From Spirosoma agri (lineage in GTDB: Bacteria > Bacteroidota > Bacteroidia > Cytophagales > Spirosomataceae), in NCBI RefSeq assembly GCF_010747415.1, contig NZ_JAAGNZ010000003.1, forward strand, positions 124,001 through 188,000: a DNA stretch of 64,000 bases, in the 5' to 3' direction. The notes under the pieces are model-generated. The model had not been told where the DNA came from, made no database searches, and saw nothing but the letters and a program-made list of their open reading frames with translations. The translations under genes and the position numbers were made by a program. Shown in pieces: positions 55,601 to 63,565 of the stretch (positions within the stretch are counted from its first letter, which is position 1; each line of letters starts with the position of its first letter).

Positions 55601-56279
55601 CCATACGTTGTCCTCTTTCTATGGTTATCAGGTCGTTGGCCTGTTCAACAGCAAAGAAGACGTGGCATCGGCTGCGACGCAAACGGGCGCTGCGCCGGGC
55701 CGATTCCGTTTTGCAGACCTCAATGGCGACCGTAAAATCGACGACAATGACCGGACGTATCTGGGTAGCCCGATTCCTAAATTCACAGGCAGCATTACGT
55801 TGGGTTTGAAATACAAAGGGTTCGATCTGAACACCAACCTATATGCTTCACTGGGCAGTCAGATTTTTAACAACCAGCGTTGGTTTACGGATTTCTACCC
55901 CTCGTTCACCGGGGCTGCGGTCAGTACACGGGTGAAGGATTCGTGGTTGCCTACCCATACCGACACCACGGTGCCGATTTTTGAGAGCGCAACTAATTTC
56001 AGCACCAACACGCAGCCTAATTCCTACTACGTCGAAAACGGATCGTACGGGCGGATGCAGTATTTAAACCTGGGCTACAGTTTTTCGAACGCCCTGTTAA
56101 GTCACCTAAAAATGAGCCGATTACGGGTGTCAGTGTCGGCGACGAACTTGTTTACGATCACCAAATACAGCGGCTTAGACCCCGCCGTTGGTGGTCTGGC
56201 TGATGCTACGTTCGGGATCGATGTGGGCAACTATCCAGTGACTCAAGGCTATAACCTGGGTGTGAGTGTTGGATTCTAG
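52617..56279 (+). CDS. SusC/RagA-type TonB-linked receptor with STN signalling domain
   Basis: ATG 52617 is preferred to TTG 52611. The 1220-residue product has a signal peptide, an STN domain (about 55-125, KTDLAQLLNELALRHHVIFN), a carboxypeptidase-D regulatory-like domain (about 153-240, YQLTGNVVTTTGEALPGVTI), the TonB-box-like LNEIVVTGYSVENRRELTG, a plug and a barrel ending in LGVSVGF. The STN domain marks it as a transducer that signals to FecR. It has no SusD of its own; the next gene is a sigma factor. Plug and barrel are near-identical to the SusC at 40259, with a tract of about 410 bases (near 54778-55189) identical in DNA, while everything before VKPTQLQIVPSANVEQ is unrelated. A half copy of the TTTTTGTCATCCC repeat (56292-56304) follows the stop. 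Confidence 0.95.
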   Translation: MRPSTHKKNRLKPHFFAGLLLLGLVGSQSIDVYGQQSPSGKISPIGSSGRPIASKTDLAQLLNELALRHHVIFNYDTDLLANKLVSSDVLASLPRHLDRMLTRLLAPYNITFQRTKNTYVLYQEPIRATASAQHYPTGLSPIKSAFSDEKQPTYQLTGNVVTTTGEALPGVTIVLKNTSAGTTTSLDGTYNLSVPERTGTLIFSYIGYATQEYPFAENTTINVQLAEDTKLLNEIVVTGYSVENRRELTGAVSTVKPTQLQIVPSANVEQQLQGRVAGVTVITNGQPGTSSQIRVRGFGSFGGNQPLYVVDGVPTQSIQFINPNDIETTTVLKDAASASIYGARSAAGVIVLTTKKGQRRVQKLSVSYDGLYGVTDPGKGLPILTPQEQADWTWQARKNDLFQTGTAVGSNSFAGIANGQYGSGQTPVLPDYLLVGRNAGVVGSVDLAAEQAHYNINPANGAIYNVIPANKQGTDWYKAITRVAPMTRHTLGFSGGTETSRYYLSLSMQRQAGIVRNNDFSRYTFRTNTEFDLTKKLRFGENVQVAYVSATGLQGTTGNALGNSTNNNSSVASDENDILSAFRMAPIIPVYNSFGEYAGTAAPGFSNPRNPVASRDGQANNLTHMVSIFGNAYLAYDPIPAVTLTSSLGGTYYTNYATSHTRSTYENSENIANYTYSEASNAGLAWTFTNTTQYKQTFGKHDLSLLAGLEALNTGSGRGIVGSGINPFSTDPDYVTLSTTTPGATRQVSSTYSKGNNFYSVFGQAKYTFNDKYIATAVVRRDGSSQFGPSNRFGVFPAFSAAWRISSEEFMRSLPWISDLKIRGGYGLMGNSNYLSSTNQFNLFATNAANGYDLGATNKSVESGYYPSQYGNPDAKWETSTTSNVGIDGSFFNNRLEVMIDFWRKDNKDLLYQLALPSVVGVRANAPFLNVASMRNQGIDLLLTTRGKLVGELSYEVTGIGSFLSNRITAIAPSVPYFSSGGTRIGGPVVRNEPGHTLSSFYGYQVVGLFNSKEDVASAATQTGAAPGRFRFADLNGDRKIDDNDRTYLGSPIPKFTGSITLGLKYKGFDLNTNLYASLGSQIFNNQRWFTDFYPSFTGAAVSTRVKDSWLPTHTDTTVPIFESATNFSTNTQPNSYYVENGSYGRMQYLNLGYSFSNALLSHLKMSRLRVSVSATNLFTITKYSGLDPAVGGLADATFGIDVGNYPVTQGYNLGVSVGF

Positions 56280-56437
56280 CGCTATTTTTCGTTTTTGTCA
56301 TCCCGACAATGGGACTGTTATTGAGTACTTAATCCCAAAACAGCTTTGGCTCGTTTTACTAAAATATTATGCAATAAATCCGTACTTTAGTGCAATATAG
56401 TCGGATCAACAAGACCACTGTCCATCGTTTCGACTAG

Positions 56438-57160
56438 ATGGTTTTCGTTACTATGGAACGTTATACGCATCCACCTGACCCATCCGGGGATAAGGCTGGT
56501 TTTCCTATTGATACGCCAAGTACTATTCCTTCAAATAGTGGTCAATCGACTGTAGCACCCGATACAAATACCACCGAACAACAACAGTGGGCAGCATTAC
56601 AGGAGGGCAGTGCGGATGCGTTGTCCTGGTTCTACCAGCGGTATGGCAAAATGCTGCTCAACTACGGCTACCGGCTGGCTCCCGATAAGGAACTGGTCAA
56701 AGACACAGTCCAGGATTTATTTGTTCAGGTCTGGGGCAAAGCGACAAAATTGCCAGCCATTACGTCACCCAAAGCGTATTTCATCGTGGCGTTACGTCGG
56801 GAATTGATCCGACGTATTACGAAGCAACGTCAATTCTCGGACGCCACACCCGACGAAGACAAGGAGCTTTCCGCTGAGGAACAACTCATTGCCACGCAAA
56901 CCGACGACTCGATTACAGATCGCTTAGCCCGTTTCATCAATCAATTGCCACCCCGTCAGCGCGAAATTATTTTCCTGAAGTATTACAGTTCTCTGGCAAC
57001 TGACGAAATCGCTGACGTGATGGAGTTGACTTCGCCATCTGTCTACAAGCTACTCTACAAAGCACTGGACAATCTCCGGCAGTTATGCGCAGGTTGGGAA
57101 GCCGTCTGGGCATTCTGCTGTCTCACGTTTTCCGCTCTATTTTCTGAGCTTATCAACTAA
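56438..57160 (+). CDS. RNA polymerase sigma factor, ECF (sigma-70) family
   Basis: The 240-residue product has region 2 (ADALSWFYQRYGKMLLNYGY, KDTVQDLFVQVWGKATKLPA) and region 4 helix-turn-helix (LPPRQREIIFLKYYSSLATD, EIADVMELTSPSVYKLLYKA), the layout of ECF sigma factors that work with FecR. The N-terminal 45 residues are low-complexity and unusual for the family; ATG 56453 is an alternative start. The last 20 residues are hydrophobic (AVWAFCCLTFSALFSELIN), which is odd for a cytosolic sigma factor and could be a membrane or FecR contact. TACTTTAG near 56388 and TATACTTTAC near 51568 resemble each other upstream of this gene and of fecR. Confidence 0.9.
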   Translation: MVFVTMERYTHPPDPSGDKAGFPIDTPSTIPSNSGQSTVAPDTNTTEQQQWAALQEGSADALSWFYQRYGKMLLNYGYRLAPDKELVKDTVQDLFVQVWGKATKLPAITSPKAYFIVALRRELIRRITKQRQFSDATPDEDKELSAEEQLIATQTDDSITDRLARFINQLPPRQREIIFLKYYSSLATDEIADVMELTSPSVYKLLYKALDNLRQLCAGWEAVWAFCCLTFSALFSELIN

Positions 57161-57571
57161 TACTACTGTACCATAAGTTACTGATCGAATCAGGTACGTG
57201 AAGCCTTCGAATGGATAAGCGACAGGAATCGTATCCTCGTATGTATAGGTGTGCTACGAATTAGGGTCAACCGTAATTAATAGTGAAAACCCGTGTTTTC
57301 ATCGGCGCGATACGCATCGGCTACAGGCAACCAGGCAACCGTTCTCAACTCCTCGACAAGCCCAGGATAAATGGTTTGTTACCGAATCCAGTTTACTGTG
57401 CCGCAGGCGAGATCACCAGGATTGAACAGGCAATAGCCATTGGTACAAAAGGACCACGACAACAAATGGTAGGTGCTTCTTTCTGGGTACATCCGCAACA
57501 AAAGGGTCTTTGACGGCTTTAAATCGAACATAAGCTACAACTTTTAGTGCCCGAACCGTAGCTTTGCACGT
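57161..57571. other. Intergenic region, possible gene remnant
   Basis: No intact gene is supported in these 410 bases. TGAAAAC (57284-57290) and GTTTTCA (57295-57301) form a small hairpin that could end the sigma transcript. A stretch at 57305-57420 reads in mixed frames as GNQATVLN and DKWFV, faintly like the last propeller blade of a GH43 enzyme, but this is too weak to annotate. Confidence 0.4.
57559..57566 (+). promoter_or_regulatory. Candidate -7 box before the AraC-type gene
   Basis: TAGCTTTG matches TAnnTTTG but ends only 5 bases before the ATG at 57572, and no TTG is found at the -33 position. If real, the message would be leaderless or the protein would start further in. Confidence 0.25.
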
Positions 57572-58510
57572 ATGAAACGCATTCCCCAGTTTGACGGACT
57601 ATACGGCGAGGTCAGCGATCAAACCGGTTCGTCAGACCGGTTTTGTCCACCACAGGCTGTTGTCGGGGTGCCGGGCCATCAGCCGGATAGCGAGTACTTG
57701 TTCTCTGAACTGCTCGAAACGCGTAGCCATCTGTTCGATTGGGTGATTCAACCACACGTTCACCCCCGCTTATGTCAACTATTTTTTGTCGAAATGGGTC
57801 GTGTCGATTTTTCGGAGGCTACCCAAAAACGCCAGCTAACGGGGCCGGTGGTACTGCTGATTCCGCCTACAGCGCTGCACGGGCTCATTTACACGCCGGA
57901 CACCAGAGGCCGTATTCTGACCTTATCCGACAGCTTACTGGATAGCCTGTTCCCGGATACCTCGCCCCTGAAGCCTATGCTGGGATCGGTACAGTGCATT
58001 CAGGTGTTCGAAGAGCCTTACTCGGCGCCGGTAGTGGGGCAACTGATTGCCCAGATTGACGAGGAATTATTCGGCGACCAGCCCGAAAAGCGTACCATGC
58101 TGCATCTGAGTCTGCAACGGCTCTTTGTTATCCTGTACCGGTTATGGCAGCAAAACCAAACCATGCAGAACAGTCCCAATAACCTACCGCAACACTATTT
58201 CCGGCAGTTTCAGCAACGAGTCAGGCAGGTTGGAACGACTCATACGATCACCCAGTATGCCGACGATCTGGCCATCACGCCCGTTCATCTGAACCGGATC
58301 TGTCAAGCCGTGGCCGGAAAGTCGGCCAGCCAATTTGTGCAGATGCATATTCTGGACGAAGCCCGCAAGTACCTGACCTATACCACCTATTCTGTGTCGG
58401 AGATTGCGTATCTGCTGCATTTCGAGTACCCGAACTACTTTGCCCGGTTTTTCCGAAAGCACATGGGCGTGTCACCCACCCAATTTCGGGAGGGTCAACG
58501 CGCTACTTAA
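57572..58510 (+). CDS. AraC-family transcription regulator
   Basis: The 312-residue protein has an N-terminal cupin-like effector domain (VIQPHVHPRLCQLFFVEMGR, then GPVVLLIPPTALHGLIYTPD) and a C-terminal double helix-turn-helix of AraC type (about 215-305: HTITQYADDLAITPVHLNRI, YTTYSVSEIAYLLHFEYPNY, FARFFRKHMGVSPTQFRE). The cupin His residues and layout are like PobR/AraC regulators of aromatic or sugar catabolism. It lies between the signalling genes and the convergent dipeptidase gene, so its targets are unclear; the second SusCD locus or the - strand group are candidates. Confidence 0.93.
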   Translation: MKRIPQFDGLYGEVSDQTGSSDRFCPPQAVVGVPGHQPDSEYLFSELLETRSHLFDWVIQPHVHPRLCQLFFVEMGRVDFSEATQKRQLTGPVVLLIPPTALHGLIYTPDTRGRILTLSDSLLDSLFPDTSPLKPMLGSVQCIQVFEEPYSAPVVGQLIAQIDEELFGDQPEKRTMLHLSLQRLFVILYRLWQQNQTMQNSPNNLPQHYFRQFQQRVRQVGTTHTITQYADDLAITPVHLNRICQAVAGKSASQFVQMHILDEARKYLTYTTYSVSEIAYLLHFEYPNYFARFFRKHMGVSPTQFREGQRAT

Positions 58511-58552
58511 TTTATGACAACTCACAACATAAGAGGGGCTACTGGTCGACTC

Positions 58553-59719
58553 TCAGTGATGACCCGCCGTGGCCGCATCGAACACGCGGCAGAAGTTACC
58601 CCCTCCTACCCGACCAATTTCATCGCCGGAAAAGCCAACCGTCAACAGAGCATCAACGACAGCGTAGTAAAACCCGACTGTCTGGTCGGCCCAGGCCCCA
58701 TTCGTGCGTTCACCGATCCGTTCGCCCTGTTGACCACCGCCGGGACCTTTCTGGGCACATGGGGATCTATAAGACGGGGTTAGCTTGGTATCGGTGCCGA
58801 GACAAACATGGTCGATCCCAACGACATCCACCAACGCCCTAATGTTCTGGGCATATGCCAGTGGTGTGTCGGCTAAGTGTGTCCATACACCAATAACACC
58901 ACCCGCCCTGGCGATACGTTGAGCCTGCTCTTTACTGATGAGTCTTGGTTTCATCATAGCGGCCATGCGCTCATTCTGACCCAACTGGGTATTAAGGCCC
59001 GTGTGGGAGATGACTATGGGTTTGGTCGCCACCTTGAGAGCCGCATTCACCGTTTCATTACTGGCGTGTGTCAGGTCAACCAGAATTCCCAGCCGGTTGC
59101 ACGCCCGGATAACATCGGCCCCAAAGGCGGTCAGCCCGCCCCACTGAGGAGGGCTCGTGTAAACGTCGCCCAATGGCACAGACGCATCATTGTCGTGGAG
59201 CAGCCCGAGATGTCGCAAGCCCCGGGTATAGGCTTCGTCCAGCCGATCCAAATGCCCTTCCAGAAAATGACCGCCCTCGATCGATTGAATGACCGTCGGC
59301 TGGTGCGCCGTGTGTGCCGTGCGTAGGTCAGCCAGGTTCAGAGCGCGCTTCACACCGTTTTGGGTTAGCACGCTGTCCATCGACGCCAATGCATTCTTGT
59401 ACCGCTCGTAGGCGTCTCCGGGGTTGACCAGCGCGGGCCGGTCGACGGAGATGGTCATGCAGATGGCTGATAAGCCCGATCGGTTCATCGCACCAGCCAG
59501 GTCGAGTTGAGGACCAGGGACCTCAGCTGCGATGAAGGGAACATCGACATGGTTGTGGGTATCAATGCAAATCGTTTTGGCAACGATGGCCGCCACCCGT
59601 GGGTCGATCCGGACCCGGTCGGTAGCCCACGACGCCAGCGCGTTTGTCCTCATGACCACACTCGCCCCCGCGACAGAAGAAAGGAAGTTCCGTCGTGACC
59701 ATTGACGTTGATGTTTCAT
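58553..59719 (-). CDS. M19 membrane-dipeptidase family protein with Tat leader
   Basis: M19 enzymes are zinc dipeptidases that split dipeptides, including some D-amino-acid and beta-lactam substrates. The 388-residue product has a Tat leader (HQRQWSRRNFLSSVAGASVV). Metal ligands in order are CIDTHNHVDVP (the usual HxD appears as HNH here), VIQSIEGGHFLEGHLDRL for the bridging Glu, LVDLTHAS, VISHTGLN and the late CLGTDTK for Asp. GLRHLGLLHDN is typical also. The HNH in place of HxD may mark a subfamily or altered metal binding. It is the last gene of the - strand group, 94 bases after the HupE-like gene with a hairpin in between. Confidence 0.9.
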   Translation of the reverse strand: MKHQRQWSRRNFLSSVAGASVVMRTNALASWATDRVRIDPRVAAIVAKTICIDTHNHVDVPFIAAEVPGPQLDLAGAMNRSGLSAICMTISVDRPALVNPGDAYERYKNALASMDSVLTQNGVKRALNLADLRTAHTAHQPTVIQSIEGGHFLEGHLDRLDEAYTRGLRHLGLLHDNDASVPLGDVYTSPPQWGGLTAFGADVIRACNRLGILVDLTHASNETVNAALKVATKPIVISHTGLNTQLGQNERMAAMMKPRLISKEQAQRIARAGGVIGVWTHLADTPLAYAQNIRALVDVVGIDHVCLGTDTKLTPSYRSPCAQKGPGGGQQGERIGERTNGAWADQTVGFYYAVVDALLTVGFSGDEIGRVGGGNFCRVFDAATAGHH

Positions 59720-59745
59720 TACGAGTTAAAATTAATCGATTGACG

Positions 59746-59767
59746 GGTAGGGCGTAACGGCCCTACC
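59746..59767. repeat. Perfect short hairpin between the dipeptidase and HupE-like genes
   Basis: GGTAGGGC (59746-59753) and GCCCTACC (59760-59767) pair perfectly with the six-base loop GTAACG. It may separate the two - strand transcripts or be a dispersed repeat; there is no strong T-tract. Confidence 0.6.
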
Positions 59768-59813
59768 AACGGGTTGTTTTACAGGGTATTTAATACCTTC
59801 GACTAACAGGCCG

Positions 59814-61190
59814 TCAGGAGAAGGGAAGTTGCTTGACCTGTTGAAGTCGCCACCAGCCAATCAGCGTGAGCAGGGCCAGCCCTCCCAGCAACCACCAGGC
59901 TTGCCGGGCCATCTGCTCGACAACCCAAGTTACGGCGTTTGGCTCACCGGACAGGCGTTCAATGACCCACGCAATGGCTGCTACTCCGGCCAATACGGCT
60001 CCTGTACGCCGTAAACCGCCGTAATAGGGCGTCTGACTCAGCAGTAGTAACCACGGAATGATAAGGGTGATGATACCGACCTGCATCAGTTCAATACCGA
60101 GATTAAAACCCAGAATACTCAGGGCCATTGGACCGGCATCGAGATGCAGATTAATCAGTGTACCCGCAAAGGCCAGGCCGTGCACCAGACCGAAGCCAGC
60201 CGCAACCCAGGCTTCCCGACTGACCGCAGTCCGGCCCGAAAACAGGGGACGAAACGCATGAACCGCTGATACGAGGATAGATAGCGCAATGAGCACCTCA
60301 ACGGGTTGGCCGGGCAACCGAATCCAGCCCAGGGCACCCAACAGCAGGGTAAGCGAATGACCAAGCGTAAAGGCGCTGACGATCATAAGTATACGCCTGA
60401 AACTATAGCGAATCCCACCAAACTCACCCCAGGACAGTCTTCGGTCAGGCCCGCCAGTGACCAGCAACGGGGCCGGTAACAGGAGCACCAGCAGAAAAAG
60501 CAGATGATCCGTGCCTTCCGAAATGTGCCGGATACCCAGCTGCACCATCGCCCGAAACCCATCCCAGGTACTACCCGCTTCCAGGCTGACGACTAAGGGC
60601 GGTATCCGGTTGTTAATAATATCCAGTTCAATAACGCCCACCTGCATCGGTGGTTCGTCGGAGACCTGCCCACGTGCCCAGTCCTGACGAACCGACACCA
60701 AAATTTTATGCGTCACCACCTGGTGCAGAACGACATCATACCGAAAGATGAATCGCCGGACGGCCTCCTCCGGCGAAGAAGCGCCAACGGGGGGAACCAG
60801 TCGAATTTGTGCCACCAGCTCCCGATACATGCCATTTATCGGGTTCTGGGTTTCAAGGACCGAAAGGGCGCCCACCGAAACAGTCCAATCCCGGCCGTCG
60901 GGGCTTTGTGGACGAATGTGTTTCATCAGATAATCCCGCAATTGCGGACCGACCCGCGCCACTAATCCATTCGCCGAATCATTGACCGCATGCCCCCAGG
61001 CAGCTTGCAGTTCACTGAGCGGAATCTGCACCTCTGCGTCAATCCGATCCCCATGTATGGTAAGCAACACCACCGAGTTGGGCATGGGGTGAGCCGTCGA
61101 TCCGTTTGGCCATAGGGTAGCCATCAGGCCTAGCAGAAAAACCACCGGCCAACCGGATAGCAGGTCGATAAAACAGCGTTGTTTTTTCAC
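59814..61190 (-). CDS. HupE/UreJ-like membrane protein with exported N-terminal domain
   Basis: The 458-residue product has a signal/anchor (about 14-34), an exported beta-rich N-terminal domain (about 35-215), and a C-terminal membrane part with about 7 helices. HupE/UreJ motifs are present: LGIRHISEGTDHLLFLLVLL, SAFTLGHSLTLLLGALGW and AGFGLVHGLAFAGTL, whose His and Asp residues could bind a metal. HupE and UreJ are thought to carry nickel or cobalt, but many members next to no hydrogenase or urease are of unknown role. It starts 18 bases after a DUF3500 gene, so the two are cotranscribed. Confidence 0.88.
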   Translation of the reverse strand: MKKQRCFIDLLSGWPVVFLLGLMATLWPNGSTAHPMPNSVVLLTIHGDRIDAEVQIPLSELQAAWGHAVNDSANGLVARVGPQLRDYLMKHIRPQSPDGRDWTVSVGALSVLETQNPINGMYRELVAQIRLVPPVGASSPEEAVRRFIFRYDVVLHQVVTHKILVSVRQDWARGQVSDEPPMQVGVIELDIINNRIPPLVVSLEAGSTWDGFRAMVQLGIRHISEGTDHLLFLLVLLLPAPLLVTGGPDRRLSWGEFGGIRYSFRRILMIVSAFTLGHSLTLLLGALGWIRLPGQPVEVLIALSILVSAVHAFRPLFSGRTAVSREAWVAAGFGLVHGLAFAGTLINLHLDAGPMALSILGFNLGIELMQVGIITLIIPWLLLLSQTPYYGGLRRTGAVLAGVAAIAWVIERLSGEPNAVTWVVEQMARQAWWLLGGLALLTLIGWWRLQQVKQLPFS

Positions 61191-61208
61191 GAACGAGAGA
61201 CGTTTACC

Positions 61209-62306
61209 TTAGTTGCCCCCATAATCACTGGTGCGGTCACGCCAGACCGAGTGCGGATGCACCGTACCCGGAAAATCACGGCTGGGCTGCGCGGAATATT
61301 CGAGCCAGATGCCCGGCCCGTCGAGTCTTACATAATCACCCGATTGGCTGAGCGTTTCACTGCCTGAATACCCGAGGTAGGTTTCGGGTAACCCGGCGGT
61401 GTACCGGGCCAGTACAGTTGCGGCTGTAGCCGGGTCCAGATCGTTAACGTACAACCTGATAGCGTTCAGGACCAAGGTTTGCTTGGCAGCCGGTAAATCA
61501 CCCACGCGAAGGCCCTGCTTGGTCACGGGAAACTGTCCGTCCCGATCCGGACCGAGCAGGACATCCCTGAACGTGGACGCTAGTTTAGCCTTCGTCTGTT
61601 CGGTGTTGGTTAGCCCCGACAGCACCATCGCAAAAGCCTGCCGCTCCTGCTCAACGGGCTGATAGGATCGGCCGTTGACGGTTATGGCGGCCATCGGTTC
61701 CACACCCCGGAATGAGGGCGTGACACCCGTTACTTTCCCGTAATTGTACGTATTGGCAAACGCATAATGGTGTCCACCAAACTGCAACTCCCAAAGCCCA
61801 GTGGTACTAGGCGTACCCAGATAAGCCAAAAAGTAATTACCCGGTGAGAAGGTATCCGTTTTGCCAGTCGTTTTTCCAAAGTATTCGTCGGCAGCTAAAT
61901 TACCATCCAGTTCATCGAAGCCCTCGTTGGGAACATGCTGGGCCATCACGGCGCCCATCAAGGCTTTAGCGGCTTTGAGCTGGACAGGATTCAGTAGACC
62001 TAAGCGGATACCAACCCGCCGGGGCCGACCACCAAATTCGGGGAAATTCGACCACTTAACGGCGTCAGTCTTTGAATAAGGTAATTGTAGGGCGGCTACC
62101 TGCTCACGGTTGAGCGTAGCTTTGAACGCATCCGCCAAACAAACCACCTGGGCTAACCCTTCAACGGATGCACAGTCGGTGGGTACGGCCATCGGTAGCG
62201 GATTCGCCATCTGGACTGGCGCAGGCGTGTAAACCGGCCGTTGGATGGCCAACAGAGCCGGGAAGATAACCAATCCGATACCCGATAAAAACATTAAAGG
62301 CTTCAT
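61209..62306 (-). CDS. DUF3500 family protein, first paralogue
   Basis: The 365-residue product has an N-terminal membrane/signal segment (MKPLMFLSGIGLVIFPALLA) and the DUF3500 body: LADAFKATLNREQVAALQLP, GIRLGLLNPVQLKAAKALMG, GTPSTTGLWELQFGGHHYAF, FRGVEPMAA and the C-terminal VHPHSVWRDRTSDYGGN. The GGHHYA and HPHSVWRD histidines and the Glu in VEP could form a metal site; no function is established. It is about half identical by eye to the paralogue at 62441, from which it is separated by 134 bases. HupE follows 18 bases downstream, suggesting a common, perhaps metal-related, task. Confidence 0.88.
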   Translation of the reverse strand: MKPLMFLSGIGLVIFPALLAIQRPVYTPAPVQMANPLPMAVPTDCASVEGLAQVVCLADAFKATLNREQVAALQLPYSKTDAVKWSNFPEFGGRPRRVGIRLGLLNPVQLKAAKALMGAVMAQHVPNEGFDELDGNLAADEYFGKTTGKTDTFSPGNYFLAYLGTPSTTGLWELQFGGHHYAFANTYNYGKVTGVTPSFRGVEPMAAITVNGRSYQPVEQERQAFAMVLSGLTNTEQTKAKLASTFRDVLLGPDRDGQFPVTKQGLRVGDLPAAKQTLVLNAIRLYVNDLDPATAATVLARYTAGLPETYLGYSGSETLSQSGDYVRLDGPGIWLEYSAQPSRDFPGTVHPHSVWRDRTSDYGGN

Positions 62307-62440
62307 GGTGCTAATCTCGCTGTATGCGTTAATTAATAAAAATAATCAGGGTTCTTCGATGCGATCCGCATAGCAAAATACTATCGGTTCGGACAGCTGA
62401 TGATGCGAGACAGTTGCCGCTCGAAGAAAAAAAAGTTCCG

Positions 62441-63565
62441 TTAGTTCCCCCCATAATCGCCGGTATGATCTCGCCAGACGGAGTGCGGGTGGGGCGTATT
62501 CCGGACAATAACACCACCCTGATACGAAAACTCGATCCAGACGCTCGGCCCGTCGATACGCACATAGTCGTTCTGCGCCGATACCGCCGTCGTACCCGAA
62601 TAAGCAATGTACGTGTTGGCTAACTCCGAGGTGTATTTCGTTAGAATTGTGGCCGCCGTAGTGGCGTCCAGATCATTGACGTAGAGCTTAATGGCATTCA
62701 GCACCAGTGCTTGTTTAGCCGCACTCAGCGTACTCACAAGCAAGCCAGACTTGGTAGCGGGGAACTGTCCGTCCTTACCGGGACCCAGCACCAGATCTGT
62801 AAACGTAGCGGACAGCTTGGCGGTAGTCTGCTCGCTGCTGCTTAACCCCGTCAGCATACTGGCAAATACCTGCCGCTCCTGTTCAATGGGCTGGTAGGTA
62901 CGATTATTGGCACTTACGGCAGCCGCTGGCTCGACACCCCGAAATGCCGGCGTAACTCCCGTTATTTGACCGGCGTTGAAGGTATAGGGCTGGGTGTAGT
63001 GATGTCCCGTGAACAGAATCTCCCACAGGCCCGTAGTGCTGGGCGTACCCAGGAATGACAGATAAAAGTTGCCGGCCCCATAATCCGAACCACCCCCAAT
63101 AGTCGCTAAATAGTCGTCGGCGACCAGATTTCCCAGCATCTCGTCGTAGCCTTCTTCGGTCGTCGTGAGCGCCAATACCGCCACCATCAGATCCCGGAAA
63201 GCAGCCAGTTGGGTGCTGCTGAGAGAGCCCAATTTAATCCCGATCCGCGACGAGAGGGCCGCAGGCAAATTCGACCACTTTTGGGCGTTGGTTTTGCTGT
63301 AGGTCAACTGCATGGTCGACACCTGGGTACTGCTAAGGGTGGCTTTGAAGGCTTCGGCCAAACAAACCACTTTCGCGACCCCCGTTGATGAAGCACAGGT
63401 CATGTTGGTTGAAGTCGTTGTGGCCAGATCTCCCGTGATGCTCGATGATGTACCCGACGTGCCTGAGGTTCCTGGGGTTACGGTTGTGTCTCCGCTGGAC
63501 TTACAACCCGCTAGCAGGGCTGCTGCAATCAGCAGCTTACTGCCCGTTCTGGTGAAGATGTTCAT
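62441..63565 (-). CDS. DUF3500 family lipoprotein, second paralogue
   Basis: The 374-residue product is a lipoprotein by its leader (MNIFTRTGSKLLIAAALLAG then C), followed by a Gly/Ser/Thr-rich linker (about 25-50). The same DUF3500 blocks appear: LAEAFKATLSSTQVSTMQLT, GTPSTTGLWEILFTGHHYTQ, FRGVEPAAAVSANNRTYQPI and PHPHSVWRDHTGDYGGN. It is the first gene of the - strand group. The two paralogues probably differ in anchoring (lipid here, signal peptide or anchor in the other), which fits a tandem duplication. Function is unknown. Confidence 0.88.
   Translation of the reverse strand: MNIFTRTGSKLLIAAALLAGCKSSGDTTVTPGTSGTSGTSSSITGDLATTTSTNMTCASSTGVAKVVCLAEAFKATLSSTQVSTMQLTYSKTNAQKWSNLPAALSSRIGIKLGSLSSTQLAAFRDLMVAVLALTTTEEGYDEMLGNLVADDYLATIGGGSDYGAGNFYLSFLGTPSTTGLWEILFTGHHYTQPYTFNAGQITGVTPAFRGVEPAAAVSANNRTYQPIEQERQVFASMLTGLSSSEQTTAKLSATFTDLVLGPGKDGQFPATKSGLLVSTLSAAKQALVLNAIKLYVNDLDATTAATILTKYTSELANTYIAYSGTTAVSAQNDYVRIDGPSVWIEFSYQGGVIVRNTPHPHSVWRDHTGDYGGN

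Noticed and set aside
57283..57513. 76-residue GTG-start frame between the sigma factor and AraC genes
   Set aside because: No recognisable motif; mixed-frame resemblance to a GH43 end (GNQATVLN, DKWFV) is too short to support a gene or pseudogene.
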